DNA of 64,000 nucleotides, from positions 744,001 to 808,000 of the forward strand of contig NZ_CP076326.1 in NCBI RefSeq assembly GCF_018771565.1. The letters are read 5' to 3'. This stretch comes from Thermoflexus hugenholtzii. Its GTDB lineage: Bacteria; Chloroflexota; Anaerolineae; Thermoflexales; Thermoflexaceae. How positions within the stretch are numbered: position 1 is the stretch's first letter; every line of letters starts with the position of its first letter. This document shows positions 8,208-16,651 of the stretch, piece after piece. The position numbers and the translations under genes are program-made. The notes below the pieces were generated by a model, which was not told where the DNA came from, ran no database searches, and worked only from the letters and a program-made list of their open reading frames with translations.

Positions 8208-10412
8208 CTATGGGCGTGTGACCCCGGTGCGGAGGAGGAACGCCAGATCCGTGAGCCACAGGGAGTCCACGATACGGATCTGATCCGGTTGCTCTACGAG
8301 GATCTGCGGATCTCCCTGATACCAGTCAATCTGGCCGCGCACCCGGATCGCGGTGCCGGGCCGGATCATCTGCTCGGGCGGCAACGGGAAGCGATCCCAG
8401 TAGGGGCGCAGGATGCGGATTTTCAACGCGCCTTGATGTGGGTTCTGGAATCCCAGGTAAACGGCTTTCCCGTTGTTGAACACGAAGCGGATGACCCCCT
8501 CCACCTCCCGGACCTTTCCCACGTGCATCGCCGCGAGCGAAGCGGGGATCGGTCGATTCAGGTTCGGAGCGCGTTCGGCAGGCCTCTCCTTCTCCGGCCA
8601 TGAGGTTTCCACGCGGGCGTCCGGAAGGCTTGGAGAGGAGCCCGAGGAGACCGAGAGGGGATCCCCGTGCTCCAGCGCGACCACTGCGCCATCCGTGCTG
8701 ACGAAATAGATGGTGTTGTTGCTGATCACCCAGGCGGCGTATTCGGACCAGTATTGGTCATACACCCTTCCCTGGTTGTAGTAGATGTAGAAGCCGCTCG
8801 GTACAGTTCGCGAATCACCGTCCTGAACCAGAGAACCTGGGCAGTAGTGGGTGGGGCTGAAGCCGCAGTTGCTGGCCGAGGTGATGATGTGGGGCAGGTT
8901 GCGGGTGACGATGGGATTGCTGCTGGTTCCCCGGGAGGGGGAGCGATCCACGATTTGATGGGCCAGGCCGAACATCCAGTGAGCCCCGAAGATGAAGTCC
9001 CCAGCCATGGAAAGATTCGCCTGTTCGTCGGTGGGGAAGAAGGTGTTTTGCATAAAGCGAACGTCCCCGGCCCGGTAGCCCGGGACTGTGGTATCATCCA
9101 GCATCATCTCCCCCAGCCGGGAATCGTAACGCCCATCGCATGGGGACTGCAGGCACGGGGATCCGCGCATGACGACGTAGGCGACCTCCTGGCCGTCCGG
9201 GAAGCGCTTGACGACCGGCTGGGGGCCCATGGGGAGATAGCCGCCGTCCCCGAACCCGCCGTGGCCGACGTTGGCAATGAAGGCCGGGGAGCCGTCTGAC
9301 AGGCGCAGGGCCAGCAGAGCTTGATATTGGGGCTGGGCGGCCAGCCCGCTCCGCATCGTCGCGTTATCGCCCGGCCATGGGCTCCACGGCTTCCACATCG
9401 CCTCCCAGTCCAGGCGCAGCTTGATGAGGACCAGGCCATGGCCCTCGGCGATCACCGGCCACCCGTTTTTGACCTCCGCGTTGTTGGAGGAGGAGCCGGG
9501 ATCCCCCGGCTGGCGGGGTGTGGGCTTGACCCGCCAGGCCCGCCTCCCATCGGTGTTTTGGATGGCATGGACGTAGAGATCCTGGGAAACGACCACCACT
9601 CGATCCCAGGAGGGAGAGTAGGCTGGCGGGGTGTGCACAGGAGCTCCGGCGTCGTAGGACCAGAAGGGGAAGAGGGTGAACTTGTTGAGGGCGTAAACCC
9701 GGTTCCCCATTGCGATGAACACACGATCCCCGAACAGCGCCGGCGGGAGCGGCAGATCGCTGGAGGCGCCTGTAGGGAACTGGCCCCGGATCTCGCCGGT
9801 GGCGGCATCCAGCTTATAAAGGACGCCATTGGTGGAGAGGATGAAGAGGGCTCCGGTCTCCGGGTCATAAGCGGGGGTGGAGTTCACTCGCGCGCCGCCC
9901 GGGTTGCGATTCCAGAGCACTCGTCCGGTGGCGTTGTCCAGGGCGAAGACGCCGCGATCGCCGGCGGCGATGTAGACCCGCCCCCCACCGGTGACCGGCT
10001 GGCTGTTGCGGGGGAGGGGGAACTTGCCGGGGCTCACCCGGCCCTGGGCATCCGGCCCGTTCCATGCCCACTTCCAGCGCCAGGGAGGGGGAACCACCTG
10101 GGAGGTGTAGCTGGTCCGCTGGGCATCATGGGCGTGCTGGGTCCATTCGTCAGGGCTGCTCGGGACGAACTGGCGAAACACTCCTGGGAGATAAAGCCGA
10201 TAGGTGGCGGTCGCCGAGATCTCCGCGGAGGCCGTCGGGGATGGCGAGGAAGCCGGCTCCGCGGAGGGGGAGACGAGCGGCCATGGAAGGGCCGACAAAG
10301 GGGAGGGGACCCCAATGGCCTCCGCCGTTTGCAACGGAGTGGGGGAGGGCGAAGGGCTCCCACAGAATGTCAATCCGAAGATCAGCAGCCCAATCGGGAT
10401 CCGGCGGACCAT
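8208..10412 (-). CDS. Exported PQQ-like beta-propeller protein
   Basis: A 734-residue protein. The ATG at 10412 is preceded by GAGGAGG, which is better than the upstream TTG. The N-terminus has an export signal ending in LTFCGS. The Cys suggests lipidation, but Phe before Cys is not a standard lipobox. A Ser/Pro/Thr-rich linker follows, then blades with repeats such as VYIAAGDRGVFALD and LDAATGEIRG, typical of PQQ-type eight-bladed propellers (YVTN/BamB-like). The C-terminal 100 residues resemble an OB-like domain (GTAIRVRGQIDWYQGDP). No catalytic residues of quinoprotein dehydrogenases are evident, so a binding or scaffold role is more likely. It is convergent with the GT4 gene. Confidence 0.7.
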   Translation of the reverse strand: MVRRIPIGLLIFGLTFCGSPSPSPTPLQTAEAIGVPSPLSALPWPLVSPSAEPASSPSPTASAEISATATYRLYLPGVFRQFVPSSPDEWTQHAHDAQRTSYTSQVVPPPWRWKWAWNGPDAQGRVSPGKFPLPRNSQPVTGGGRVYIAAGDRGVFALDNATGRVLWNRNPGGARVNSTPAYDPETGALFILSTNGVLYKLDAATGEIRGQFPTGASSDLPLPPALFGDRVFIAMGNRVYALNKFTLFPFWSYDAGAPVHTPPAYSPSWDRVVVVSQDLYVHAIQNTDGRRAWRVKPTPRQPGDPGSSSNNAEVKNGWPVIAEGHGLVLIKLRLDWEAMWKPWSPWPGDNATMRSGLAAQPQYQALLALRLSDGSPAFIANVGHGGFGDGGYLPMGPQPVVKRFPDGQEVAYVVMRGSPCLQSPCDGRYDSRLGEMMLDDTTVPGYRAGDVRFMQNTFFPTDEQANLSMAGDFIFGAHWMFGLAHQIVDRSPSRGTSSNPIVTRNLPHIITSASNCGFSPTHYCPGSLVQDGDSRTVPSGFYIYYNQGRVYDQYWSEYAAWVISNNTIYFVSTDGAVVALEHGDPLSVSSGSSPSLPDARVETSWPEKERPAERAPNLNRPIPASLAAMHVGKVREVEGVIRFVFNNGKAVYLGFQNPHQGALKIRILRPYWDRFPLPPEQMIRPGTAIRVRGQIDWYQGDPQILVEQPDQIRIVDSLWLTDLAFLLRTGVTRP

Positions 10413-10459
10413 TCCGCCTCCTCTCTTCTCCGTTCTCAAACCAGCAGCAAACTAACCAG

Positions 10460-10488
10460 ATCCTAACATCATGAGGACAACCTGTCAA
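10460..10488 (-). promoter_or_regulatory. Sigma70-type promoter of the PQQ-like propeller gene
   Basis: On the minus strand a perfect TTGACA (10488-10483) is separated by 17 bases from TAGGAT (10465-10460). The predicted start of transcription is near 10453, about 40 bases before the ATG at 10412. The same TAGGAT box at the same spacing recurs before bioY. Confidence 0.6.
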
Positions 10489-10575
10489 GCCTCAGGGTGG
10501 CTGGAGTGCTTTCCTTCCGGGTCCGGATCCGGTAGGGATCCAGAGTAACACGATCGCTGCGAAAGGGGGTGTGGC

Positions 10576-11910
10576 ATGACGGAATTCTCCGTTCGCCTTT
10601 TCGAGCCGATCCCCGGTCTTCGGGTGGCGCTGGCGGAGGGGCCGGATTACGAGGCGTTGCTGGCCTGCATCCGGTGCGCCCGTTGCCTCCCGGTTTGTCC
10701 CACGTATCAGGAGACCCTCCACGAGGCGCAATCCCCGCGGGGGCGCCTGGCCCTCCTCCGGGCGGTGGAAGAGGGCCGGCTGTCCCTCGATGAATCCGTG
10801 GAGGCCCATCTCTATCATTGCCTGGATTGCCGGGCGTGCAACACGGTCTGCCCGGCGGGGGTTCCCATCGGGGAGCTGATCGTGGCCGGGCGGGCGGCTG
10901 CGGCGGCCCAGCGCCCGCGGCCGTGGTGGCTGCGTCTGCTGCTGGAGCGCGCCCTGGGCTCGCCCCGGGCGGCCGAGTGGGCGGCTGTGCCTCTCCATTG
11001 GGCCTGGCGTCTGGGCCTGATCCCCCTCGCCCGCTGGCTGTTCCGTTTCTTCCCCCCGCTGCGGGAGCTGCTGGACCTGGTTCCGCGTCCCGCCCCTCCG
11101 GTCCGCCGGGCGCTGCGCCATCGCCCGGCCCCGGCGGGGGCTCGTTACCGGGTGGGCTTCTTTCTGGGCTGTGTGATGAACGCAGTGTATGGGGACGTGG
11201 TGCGGGCCAGCGTTCGTCTGCTGGAGCGTCTGGGGTGCGCGGTGGTGGTTCCGCGGGATCAGGCGTGTTGTGGCGCGCCTCAGGACGATCAGGGCCTGCG
11301 GGAGGCGGCCCGGCGCTTCGCCCGTCGCAACATCGCCGCCTTCGAGGCCCTGGGGCCGCTGGATGCGATCGTGGCGGACTGCGCGGCGTGCAGCGGTTTC
11401 TTGAAGGAATACCCCCATCTGCTGGCGGAGGATCCGGAGTGGGCGGATCGCGCGCGGGCCTTCGCCGCCCGCGTCCGCGACCTCACCGAGTGGCTGGAGG
11501 CGATCTGGCCGGAGGAGCTTCAGCCGGTCGCTTCAGGTCTCCGCCTGACGTATCATGAGCCATGCCATCTAAGCCACGTCCAGGGAGTGCGGCGGCAACC
11601 CCGGGCGTTGCTCCTGCGGCTGCGAGGGGCGACGTTCCGGGAGCTGCCCGACGCGACGCGCTGTTGCGGCAGCGCCGGCATCTACAACCTGACCCATCCG
11701 GCCATGTCCCGCCGGCTGCTGGAGCGGAAGATGGCGGACATCGCCGCCACGGGAGCCTCCGTGGTGGTCACCGCCAACCCGGGATGCCTGCTCCAGCTGG
11801 AGTGGGGCGCCCGCCGGTCGGGACTCGCCGTGCAGGTCCGGCATCTCTCCGAGCTCCTGGACGCGGCGCTCTCGTCTTCCGAGGGGAGGGAAGGATGGGG
11901 CGCTGGGTGA
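10576..11910 (+). CDS. glcF: Glycolate oxidase-type iron-sulfur subunit (GlcF-like)
   Basis: A 444-residue protein of the GlcF/CCG family. Two 4Fe-4S ferredoxin motifs lie in the first 95 residues (CIRCARCLPVCP and CLDCRACNTVCP), and two CCG domains follow, each ending in a CCG motif (CCGAPQ near 235, CCGSAG near 364). GlcF passes electrons from the flavin subunits of glycolate oxidase to the respiratory chain. No GlcD or GlcE gene is adjacent, so partners would be elsewhere, and a lactate or other 2-hydroxyacid system is possible. ATG at 10576 follows AAAGGGGGTG. It overlaps the next gene by 16 bp. Confidence 0.8.
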   Translation: MTEFSVRLFEPIPGLRVALAEGPDYEALLACIRCARCLPVCPTYQETLHEAQSPRGRLALLRAVEEGRLSLDESVEAHLYHCLDCRACNTVCPAGVPIGELIVAGRAAAAAQRPRPWWLRLLLERALGSPRAAEWAAVPLHWAWRLGLIPLARWLFRFFPPLRELLDLVPRPAPPVRRALRHRPAPAGARYRVGFFLGCVMNAVYGDVVRASVRLLERLGCAVVVPRDQACCGAPQDDQGLREAARRFARRNIAAFEALGPLDAIVADCAACSGFLKEYPHLLAEDPEWADRARAFAARVRDLTEWLEAIWPEELQPVASGLRLTYHEPCHLSHVQGVRRQPRALLLRLRGATFRELPDATRCCGSAGIYNLTHPAMSRRLLERKMADIAATGASVVVTANPGCLLQLEWGARRSGLAVQVRHLSELLDAALSSSEGREGWGAG

Positions 11911-14258
11911 TCCCGCCGGAGGTCCATGGGAACGGCCGCTTCGTCATCCCCCGCCGCGAGTTCGTCCCGGCTTACTTGAAGACCTACGAAGAGGGCCGGC
12001 TGAAAGAGAAGGTGGAGGAGGCCCTCTCCCACCTGGGGCCCTCCTGTCGGGTCTGTCCGCGCCTGTGCAAGGGCGTGAACCGCCTGGAGAACGCCTTCGG
12101 GGTCTGCCGGGTGGGGCGCTATGCCCGCGTGGCCAGCGCCTTCCCCCATTTCGGGGAGGAGGACGTCCTGCGCGGCTGGCGGGGGTCCGGGACCATTTTC
12201 TTCTCCTGGTGTAACTTGCGTTGCGTCTTTTGCGTGGCGCCGGAAACCATGATCGCCACGGAGGAAGGGCCGCTGCCGATTCGGGAGATCTACGAACGGG
12301 GGGATCGGGAGCTGGATTACGCTGGCGGGCAGGTGCGTTTCTTCGAGAAGCCATTGAGGGTCTTCACGCGTCTCGGTCGGCTGGCCTGTGTGAGCAAGGC
12401 CTTCCGGCATCCCTTCGAAGGCCATCTGATTCAGATTCAGCCTTACTACTGCCCGCCGTTGCTTCTGACCCCGAACCACGAAGTGTTTGCGGTCCATCCC
12501 TCGGCGCCGGATCAGGTGCGGAAGATCCGTGCAGATCAGCTGACCCGCGAGCACTGGCTTCTGGTCCCCAAGCGGATCGGATGGGAGCCGGTGGAGTGCC
12601 TGGAGGTTCAGGGGATCCTTTCCCAGGAGAAGGTCCGTTTCCGCAAGATGACTCATCGTTTACCAATGGAGACATTGATCTCCCTATTCTCTCAACCGAT
12701 CTCCTCAAATTATCTGGCTCTTTTGACTGGTTATCATCCTGCTTATGTGCGTAAACTTCGTGGAATGTGGCGACGTGGATTGCTAAATGCAGAAACATTC
12801 GCGACGAATGATTTGGTCGTTGAAGGGAAGACGGTGCGTTTTAAGACGGAGAAGCGACCGGGCATACCCAGCCATATACCTTTGACTCCGGATCTCGCAT
12901 GGCTTTTGGGTATATATTGTGCAGAAGGGCACGTAACGAAATCTCGAGATCGACTACAATCATATCGATTAATCTTTTCGTTTGGTCTTCATGAGGGCAG
13001 GTTAGCCAATGGTGTCGTCCAGATCTTGAAGCGCCGCTTCGGAGTTCAACCTCGACAAGTTCGGCGACGAACTACGATCACTGTAGAAGTTGGGAAGACC
13101 TCCCTTGCTCTATTGTTTGCCAAGTTGTGCGGTTTTAACTCTCATAGCAAGCGCGTTCCTCTTCATTTGCTTCGATCTTCCGATCTTCTGTTGCGTTACT
13201 TTCTAAGGGGGCTGCTAACAGGGGATGGTCACACGGAGCGTTCCTATGAGGTCTTAACAACCGTGTCCAGGAATCTGGCTTTCGGCATCTTTGAAGTTGG
13301 TCTTCGCTTGAACAGTATCCCTGCGATTTATAAATGGAATGGACCGCCAATAAGTCGCATAGAAGGTCGAAAGATAAGGCAATCTCCCATATTCATCGTG
13401 AAAATCCCTAAGAAAGGTCTTCGTCGCTATTTCTACCGGGATGCTGGAGATTTCTATCTGATACCAATACGGGAGATCCGTCGAAAGAGTTATAAGGGCT
13501 GGGTGTATAATCTCGAAATATCAGACCCGGATCATTCCTATGTCGCGTCATTTGTTGCAGTTTCGAATTGCCAAAACTATGAGATCAGCCAGCTGGGGGA
13601 GGGGGAGGAGCTGACACCGAAGGAGCTGGCCCGGTTGATGATCCGCCTGCAGGAGATGGGCTGTCACAACATCAACTTCGTCACCCCGGAGCACGTGGTC
13701 CCGCAGATCGTGGAGGCGCTCCCCTATGCCATCGAGATGGGCTTGCGGGTCCCTCTGGTGTATAACACCAGCGCCTACGACAGCCTGGAGAGCCTGCGGG
13801 TGATGGAGGGGCTGGTGGACATCTACATGCCGGATTTCAAGCTATGGACCCCCGAGCGGAGCCGGAAGTATCTGCTGGCGGCGAACTATCCAGAGGTGGC
13901 CCGCCAGGCCATCGCCGAGATGCATCGCCAGGTGGGCGAGCTCCGGGTGGACGAGGACGGCCTGGCGGTGCGCGGCGTGCTGGTGCGCCATCTGGTGATG
14001 CCCGGCCTCCTGGACGAAACCCGGGAAATCATGCGCTGGCTGGCCGGGCTCTCCCGGGACACCTATGTCAACCTGATGGATCAGTATTACCCGGCCTGGA
14101 AGGCGAAGACGGACCCCCGCTACGCGGAGATCAACCGGCGGGTGTTCCGCCGGGAGATGGAGGAGGCCTTCCGGATCGCCCGGGAGGCCGGGCTGTGGCG
14201 TTTCGACGTCCGCTGGCGGATGGTGATCCCCGGCCTGGAATGGATCGCCGTCGAATAA
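11895..14258 (+). CDS. pflX: PflX-family radical SAM protein precursor containing an intein
   Basis: A 787-codon precursor. The extein parts (residues 1-112 and 559-787, 341 residues together) match the PflX group (COG1313), homologues of pyruvate formate-lyase activases: an N-terminal Cys region (CRVCPRLCKG), the radical SAM CX3CX2C motif and a C-terminal barrel with LRVPLVYNTSAYD. The motif is split: C106 and C110 are in the N-extein, and the third Cys is the +1 residue (559) after the intein. Spliced protein reads CNLRCVFCQNYEIS. The substrate of PflX is not known and no glycyl-radical enzyme gene is nearby. ATG at 11895 has GGGAGGGAAGG just before it and overlaps glcF. Confidence 0.88.
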   Translation: MGRWVIPPEVHGNGRFVIPRREFVPAYLKTYEEGRLKEKVEEALSHLGPSCRVCPRLCKGVNRLENAFGVCRVGRYARVASAFPHFGEEDVLRGWRGSGTIFFSWCNLRCVFCVAPETMIATEEGPLPIREIYERGDRELDYAGGQVRFFEKPLRVFTRLGRLACVSKAFRHPFEGHLIQIQPYYCPPLLLTPNHEVFAVHPSAPDQVRKIRADQLTREHWLLVPKRIGWEPVECLEVQGILSQEKVRFRKMTHRLPMETLISLFSQPISSNYLALLTGYHPAYVRKLRGMWRRGLLNAETFATNDLVVEGKTVRFKTEKRPGIPSHIPLTPDLAWLLGIYCAEGHVTKSRDRLQSYRLIFSFGLHEGRLANGVVQILKRRFGVQPRQVRRRTTITVEVGKTSLALLFAKLCGFNSHSKRVPLHLLRSSDLLLRYFLRGLLTGDGHTERSYEVLTTVSRNLAFGIFEVGLRLNSIPAIYKWNGPPISRIEGRKIRQSPIFIVKIPKKGLRRYFYRDAGDFYLIPIREIRRKSYKGWVYNLEISDPDHSYVASFVAVSNCQNYEISQLGEGEELTPKELARLMIRLQEMGCHNINFVTPEHVVPQIVEALPYAIEMGLRVPLVYNTSAYDSLESLRVMEGLVDIYMPDFKLWTPERSRKYLLAANYPEVARQAIAEMHRQVGELRVDEDGLAVRGVLVRHLVMPGLLDETREIMRWLAGLSRDTYVNLMDQYYPAWKAKTDPRYAEINRRVFRREMEEAFRIAREAGLWRFDVRWRMVIPGLEWIAVE
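12231..13568 (+). other. Intein with LAGLIDADG homing endonuclease, inserted in the radical SAM cysteine motif
   Basis: The intein covers 446 residues, from Cys113 (CVAPETMIAT, block A) to Asn558, followed by Cys+1. Block B is LLLTPNHEVFAVH. Two LAGLIDADG-like helices are present: LAWLLGIYCAEGH (block C) and FLRGLLTGDGH (block E). Block F is VYNLEISDPDHSYVA and the end is VAVSN|C. The penultimate residue is Ser rather than the usual His. Bases from about 12,645 to 13,568 are clearly richer in A and T than the surrounding gene, while the first 400 bp of the intein look host-like. Precise removal rebuilds a canonical CX3CX2C motif, which makes the boundaries firm. Confidence 0.92.
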
Positions 14259-14324
14259 CCCGAAGCGAGGCGCATTCCGATCCGGAACGCAGATCTCAAA
14301 AGCACCCCTTTATGGAGCGGCGCG

Positions 14325-15230
14325 ATGGCAGCGGAGATGATCCCAGACGGTGAAAGGGTGGTGGGCGTCCGGTTCCATCCGGTCGGCAAGATCTATCACT
14401 TTGACCCAGGGCCTTACGACCTGCAGGTGGGCGATTGGGTGATCGTGGAGACCCCCCGTGGCAAGCAGTTGGGCCGCGTGGTCTCCCTGGGGATGCCCCG
14501 CAGCGGACGGATTGAAGGCCCCCTGCGGCCGGTGGAGCGGCCGGCCACCAACCGGGACCTGGCCATCCGCAAATACTGGGAACGCAAGGAGATCGAGGCG
14601 CTGGTGGTGGCCCGTGACCACGCCCGCCAGCTGGGCCTTGCCATCAAGATCGTGAAGGTCGAGATCTCCTTCGACGGCAAGCACATCTCCTTCCTCTATC
14701 ACACGGAGGAGAAGGTGGACCTGGAGCCCCTTCGGGAGCGGCTGGCGGCCATCTACCGGGGCCGCCAGGTGGAGCTCCGGTTGATCGGGCCCCGGGATGT
14801 GGCGAAGATCATCGGCGGGATGGGGGCGTGCGGCCTCGAGACCCGGTGCTGCGCCCTGTTCCTCACCGAGTTCAGCCCCATCTCCATCAAGATGGCCAAG
14901 GAGCAGGGCCTCTCCCTGAACCCGGAGGACATCACCGGGATGTGCGGGCGGCTCCGGTGTTGCCTGATCTACGAATACGAGCAATACGTCCGGGCGAAGC
15001 AGGAGCTGCCCAAGAAGGGCAAGGCGGTGATGACCCCTTACGGGGAAGGGGTGGTGGTGGAGGTGCTCCCCCTCAAAGAGGCGGCCCTGGTCCGCGTGGG
15101 CGATCAGATCCACGAGGTGCCGAAGGAGCAGCTCCAGCCCCTGGAGGAGCTGAAGGCCCTCCAGCAGAAGGCGGAGCAGCCTTGCTCCGGCGGCGAGAAC
15201 TGCACCTGCGGCCGGCGGAACGGAGGGTAG
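14325..15230 (+). CDS. ricT: PSP1-domain protein RicT (YaaT)
   Basis: A 301-residue cytoplasmic protein of the PSP1 C-terminal family. The core has GRVVSLGMPRSG, the block GGMGACGLETRCC and a second Cys group MCGRLRCCLIYE, the conserved residues that in Bacillus RicT help bind an iron-sulfur cluster in the RicA-RicF-RicT complex, which affects RNA maturation. Length is near the usual 270-300. A Cys-rich tail (CSGGENCTC) is an extra feature. The ATG at 14325 has only a weak ribosome site; the conserved N-terminus starts shortly after. RicA and RicF are not seen here. Confidence 0.85.
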   Translation: MAAEMIPDGERVVGVRFHPVGKIYHFDPGPYDLQVGDWVIVETPRGKQLGRVVSLGMPRSGRIEGPLRPVERPATNRDLAIRKYWERKEIEALVVARDHARQLGLAIKIVKVEISFDGKHISFLYHTEEKVDLEPLRERLAAIYRGRQVELRLIGPRDVAKIIGGMGACGLETRCCALFLTEFSPISIKMAKEQGLSLNPEDITGMCGRLRCCLIYEYEQYVRAKQELPKKGKAVMTPYGEGVVVEVLPLKEAALVRVGDQIHEVPKEQLQPLEELKALQQKAEQPCSGGENCTCGRRNGG

Positions 15231-15277
15231 GCACGCGCGGGCCGCGCTCCCAAGCCTCTCTCCATGGCGAGCGGACG

Positions 15278-16651
15278 ATGGGGGTAGCCGATGTGGTGAT
15301 CTGCGGGGCGGGGATCGCGGGGATCTCCGCCGCTTATCATCTGAGCCTTCGGAAGCCTTCCCTCCGGATCCTCCTGGTGGATTCAGGCCCCCCGCTGGGC
15401 CTCACCAGCGACAAGTCCACCGAGGCCTACCGCAACTGGTGGCCGGGGCCCGACGGGGCGATGGTCCGCCTGATGAACCGGAGCATTGATCTCCTGGAGG
15501 AGCTGGCCCGGGCGACGGGGAATGCCTTCCGCCTGAACCGGCGGGGCTACCTTTACGTGACCACGGATCCCTGCCGGGCGGAGGGGTTGCTGCGGGCGGC
15601 GGAGCAGACCGCCCGGGAAGGGGCGGGGCCGGTCCGTCGCCACACGGGCTCCCCGGGGGATCCACCGTATCTCCCCTCGCCCCCTGAAGGGTTCGAGGGC
15701 CTCCCGGATGGTGTGGACGCGTTTCTGGATCCTGGCCTCATCCGCCGTCGTTTTCCGTATCTCACCGAGCGGGCGGTGGCCGTGTTCCACGTCCGCCGGT
15801 GCGGCTGGTTAAGCGCCCACCGTCTGGGGATGTTGCTTTTGGAACAGGCCCGGGCGCGGGGCGTCGCCTTCCGATCCGCCCGTCTGGTCGGCGTGGAAGT
15901 TCGGGGCGGACGGGTGCAGGCGGTCCGCCTGAGCGTCCCGGGGGGTGAGGAGACGGTGGCCACAGGATGCTTGGTCAACGCGGCCGGCCCCTTCCTCCGG
16001 GAAGTGGCCCGGATGATGGACGTGGAGCTCCCTGTGTTCTGCGAGCTGCATCGGAAGGTGATGTTCCCGGATGTGGAGCGGGTGATCCCCCGGGACGCGC
16101 CGTTGATCATCGGGATGGATCCCCTTCCGCTGTCGTGGTCGGAGGAGGAGCGGGATCTGCTGGAGGAGATGGGGCGTTCGGAGCTGCTCGGGGTGTTGCC
16201 CGGGGGGGCCCATCTGCGCCCGGAGGGCGGCCCGGAGAGCCCCTACGTCCTGATGCTCTGGCCTTATGCGGCCCGGCCGGTCGAGCCGGTTTTCCCGCTT
16301 CCGGAAGATCCGCTGTTTCCCGAGGTGGTGCTGCGCGGGCTAGCGGAGCTGATCCCCGGGCTGCGGATCTATATCTCGCGCATGCCCCGCCCGGCCGTGG
16401 ACGGCGGATACTATGTGCGGACGCCGGAGAACCGCCCGCTGATCGGCCCGCTGCCGGTGGCGGGGGCGTATGTCATCGGGGCCCTCTCCGGCTTCGGCAT
16501 CATGGCCGCGATGGGGGCGGGGGAGCTGCTCGCCGCCCACATCCTGGGGGAGCCGCTCCCGGACTACGCGCCCGCCTTCACCCTTGATCGCTACGAGCGA
16601 CCGGATTACCGGGCCCGCCTGCACGCATGGGGGGAAACATGGCAACTTTAG
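15278..16651 (+). CDS. FAD-dependent amine/amino-acid oxidoreductase (DAO family)
   Basis: A 457-residue flavoprotein with the N-terminal dinucleotide fold VVICGAGIAGISAA and the DAO-family layout (glycine oxidase, sarcosine oxidase, DadA). The C-terminal FAD-binding region has SGFGIMAAMGAGELLA, the usual second FAD contact. The start at 15278 is the first ATG before the Rossmann motif; the ribosome site (GAGCGG) is weak. It probably oxidises a secondary amine or D-amino acid, using FAD and passing electrons to oxygen or a quinone; the substrate cannot be told. It overlaps the following sugar-dehydrogenase gene. Confidence 0.8.
   Translation: MGVADVVICGAGIAGISAAYHLSLRKPSLRILLVDSGPPLGLTSDKSTEAYRNWWPGPDGAMVRLMNRSIDLLEELARATGNAFRLNRRGYLYVTTDPCRAEGLLRAAEQTAREGAGPVRRHTGSPGDPPYLPSPPEGFEGLPDGVDAFLDPGLIRRRFPYLTERAVAVFHVRRCGWLSAHRLGMLLLEQARARGVAFRSARLVGVEVRGGRVQAVRLSVPGGEETVATGCLVNAAGPFLREVARMMDVELPVFCELHRKVMFPDVERVIPRDAPLIIGMDPLPLSWSEEERDLLEEMGRSELLGVLPGGAHLRPEGGPESPYVLMLWPYAARPVEPVFPLPEDPLFPEVVLRGLAELIPGLRIYISRMPRPAVDGGYYVRTPENRPLIGPLPVAGAYVIGALSGFGIMAAMGAGELLAAHILGEPLPDYAPAFTLDRYERPDYRARLHAWGETWQL

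Noticed and set aside
6973-8259. 428-codon minus-strand frame antisense to the GT4 glycosyltransferase
   Set aside because: Rich in Pro, Arg and Gly, no motifs, no ribosome site; typical shadow frame in GC-rich DNA. Similar long antisense frames across the window were left out for the same reason.
8208-10412. Assignment of the propeller protein as a quinoprotein alcohol dehydrogenase or a firm lipoprotein
   Set aside because: No PQQ-ligand or vicinal Cys motif was recognised, and the Cys is preceded by Phe, which does not fit a lipobox.
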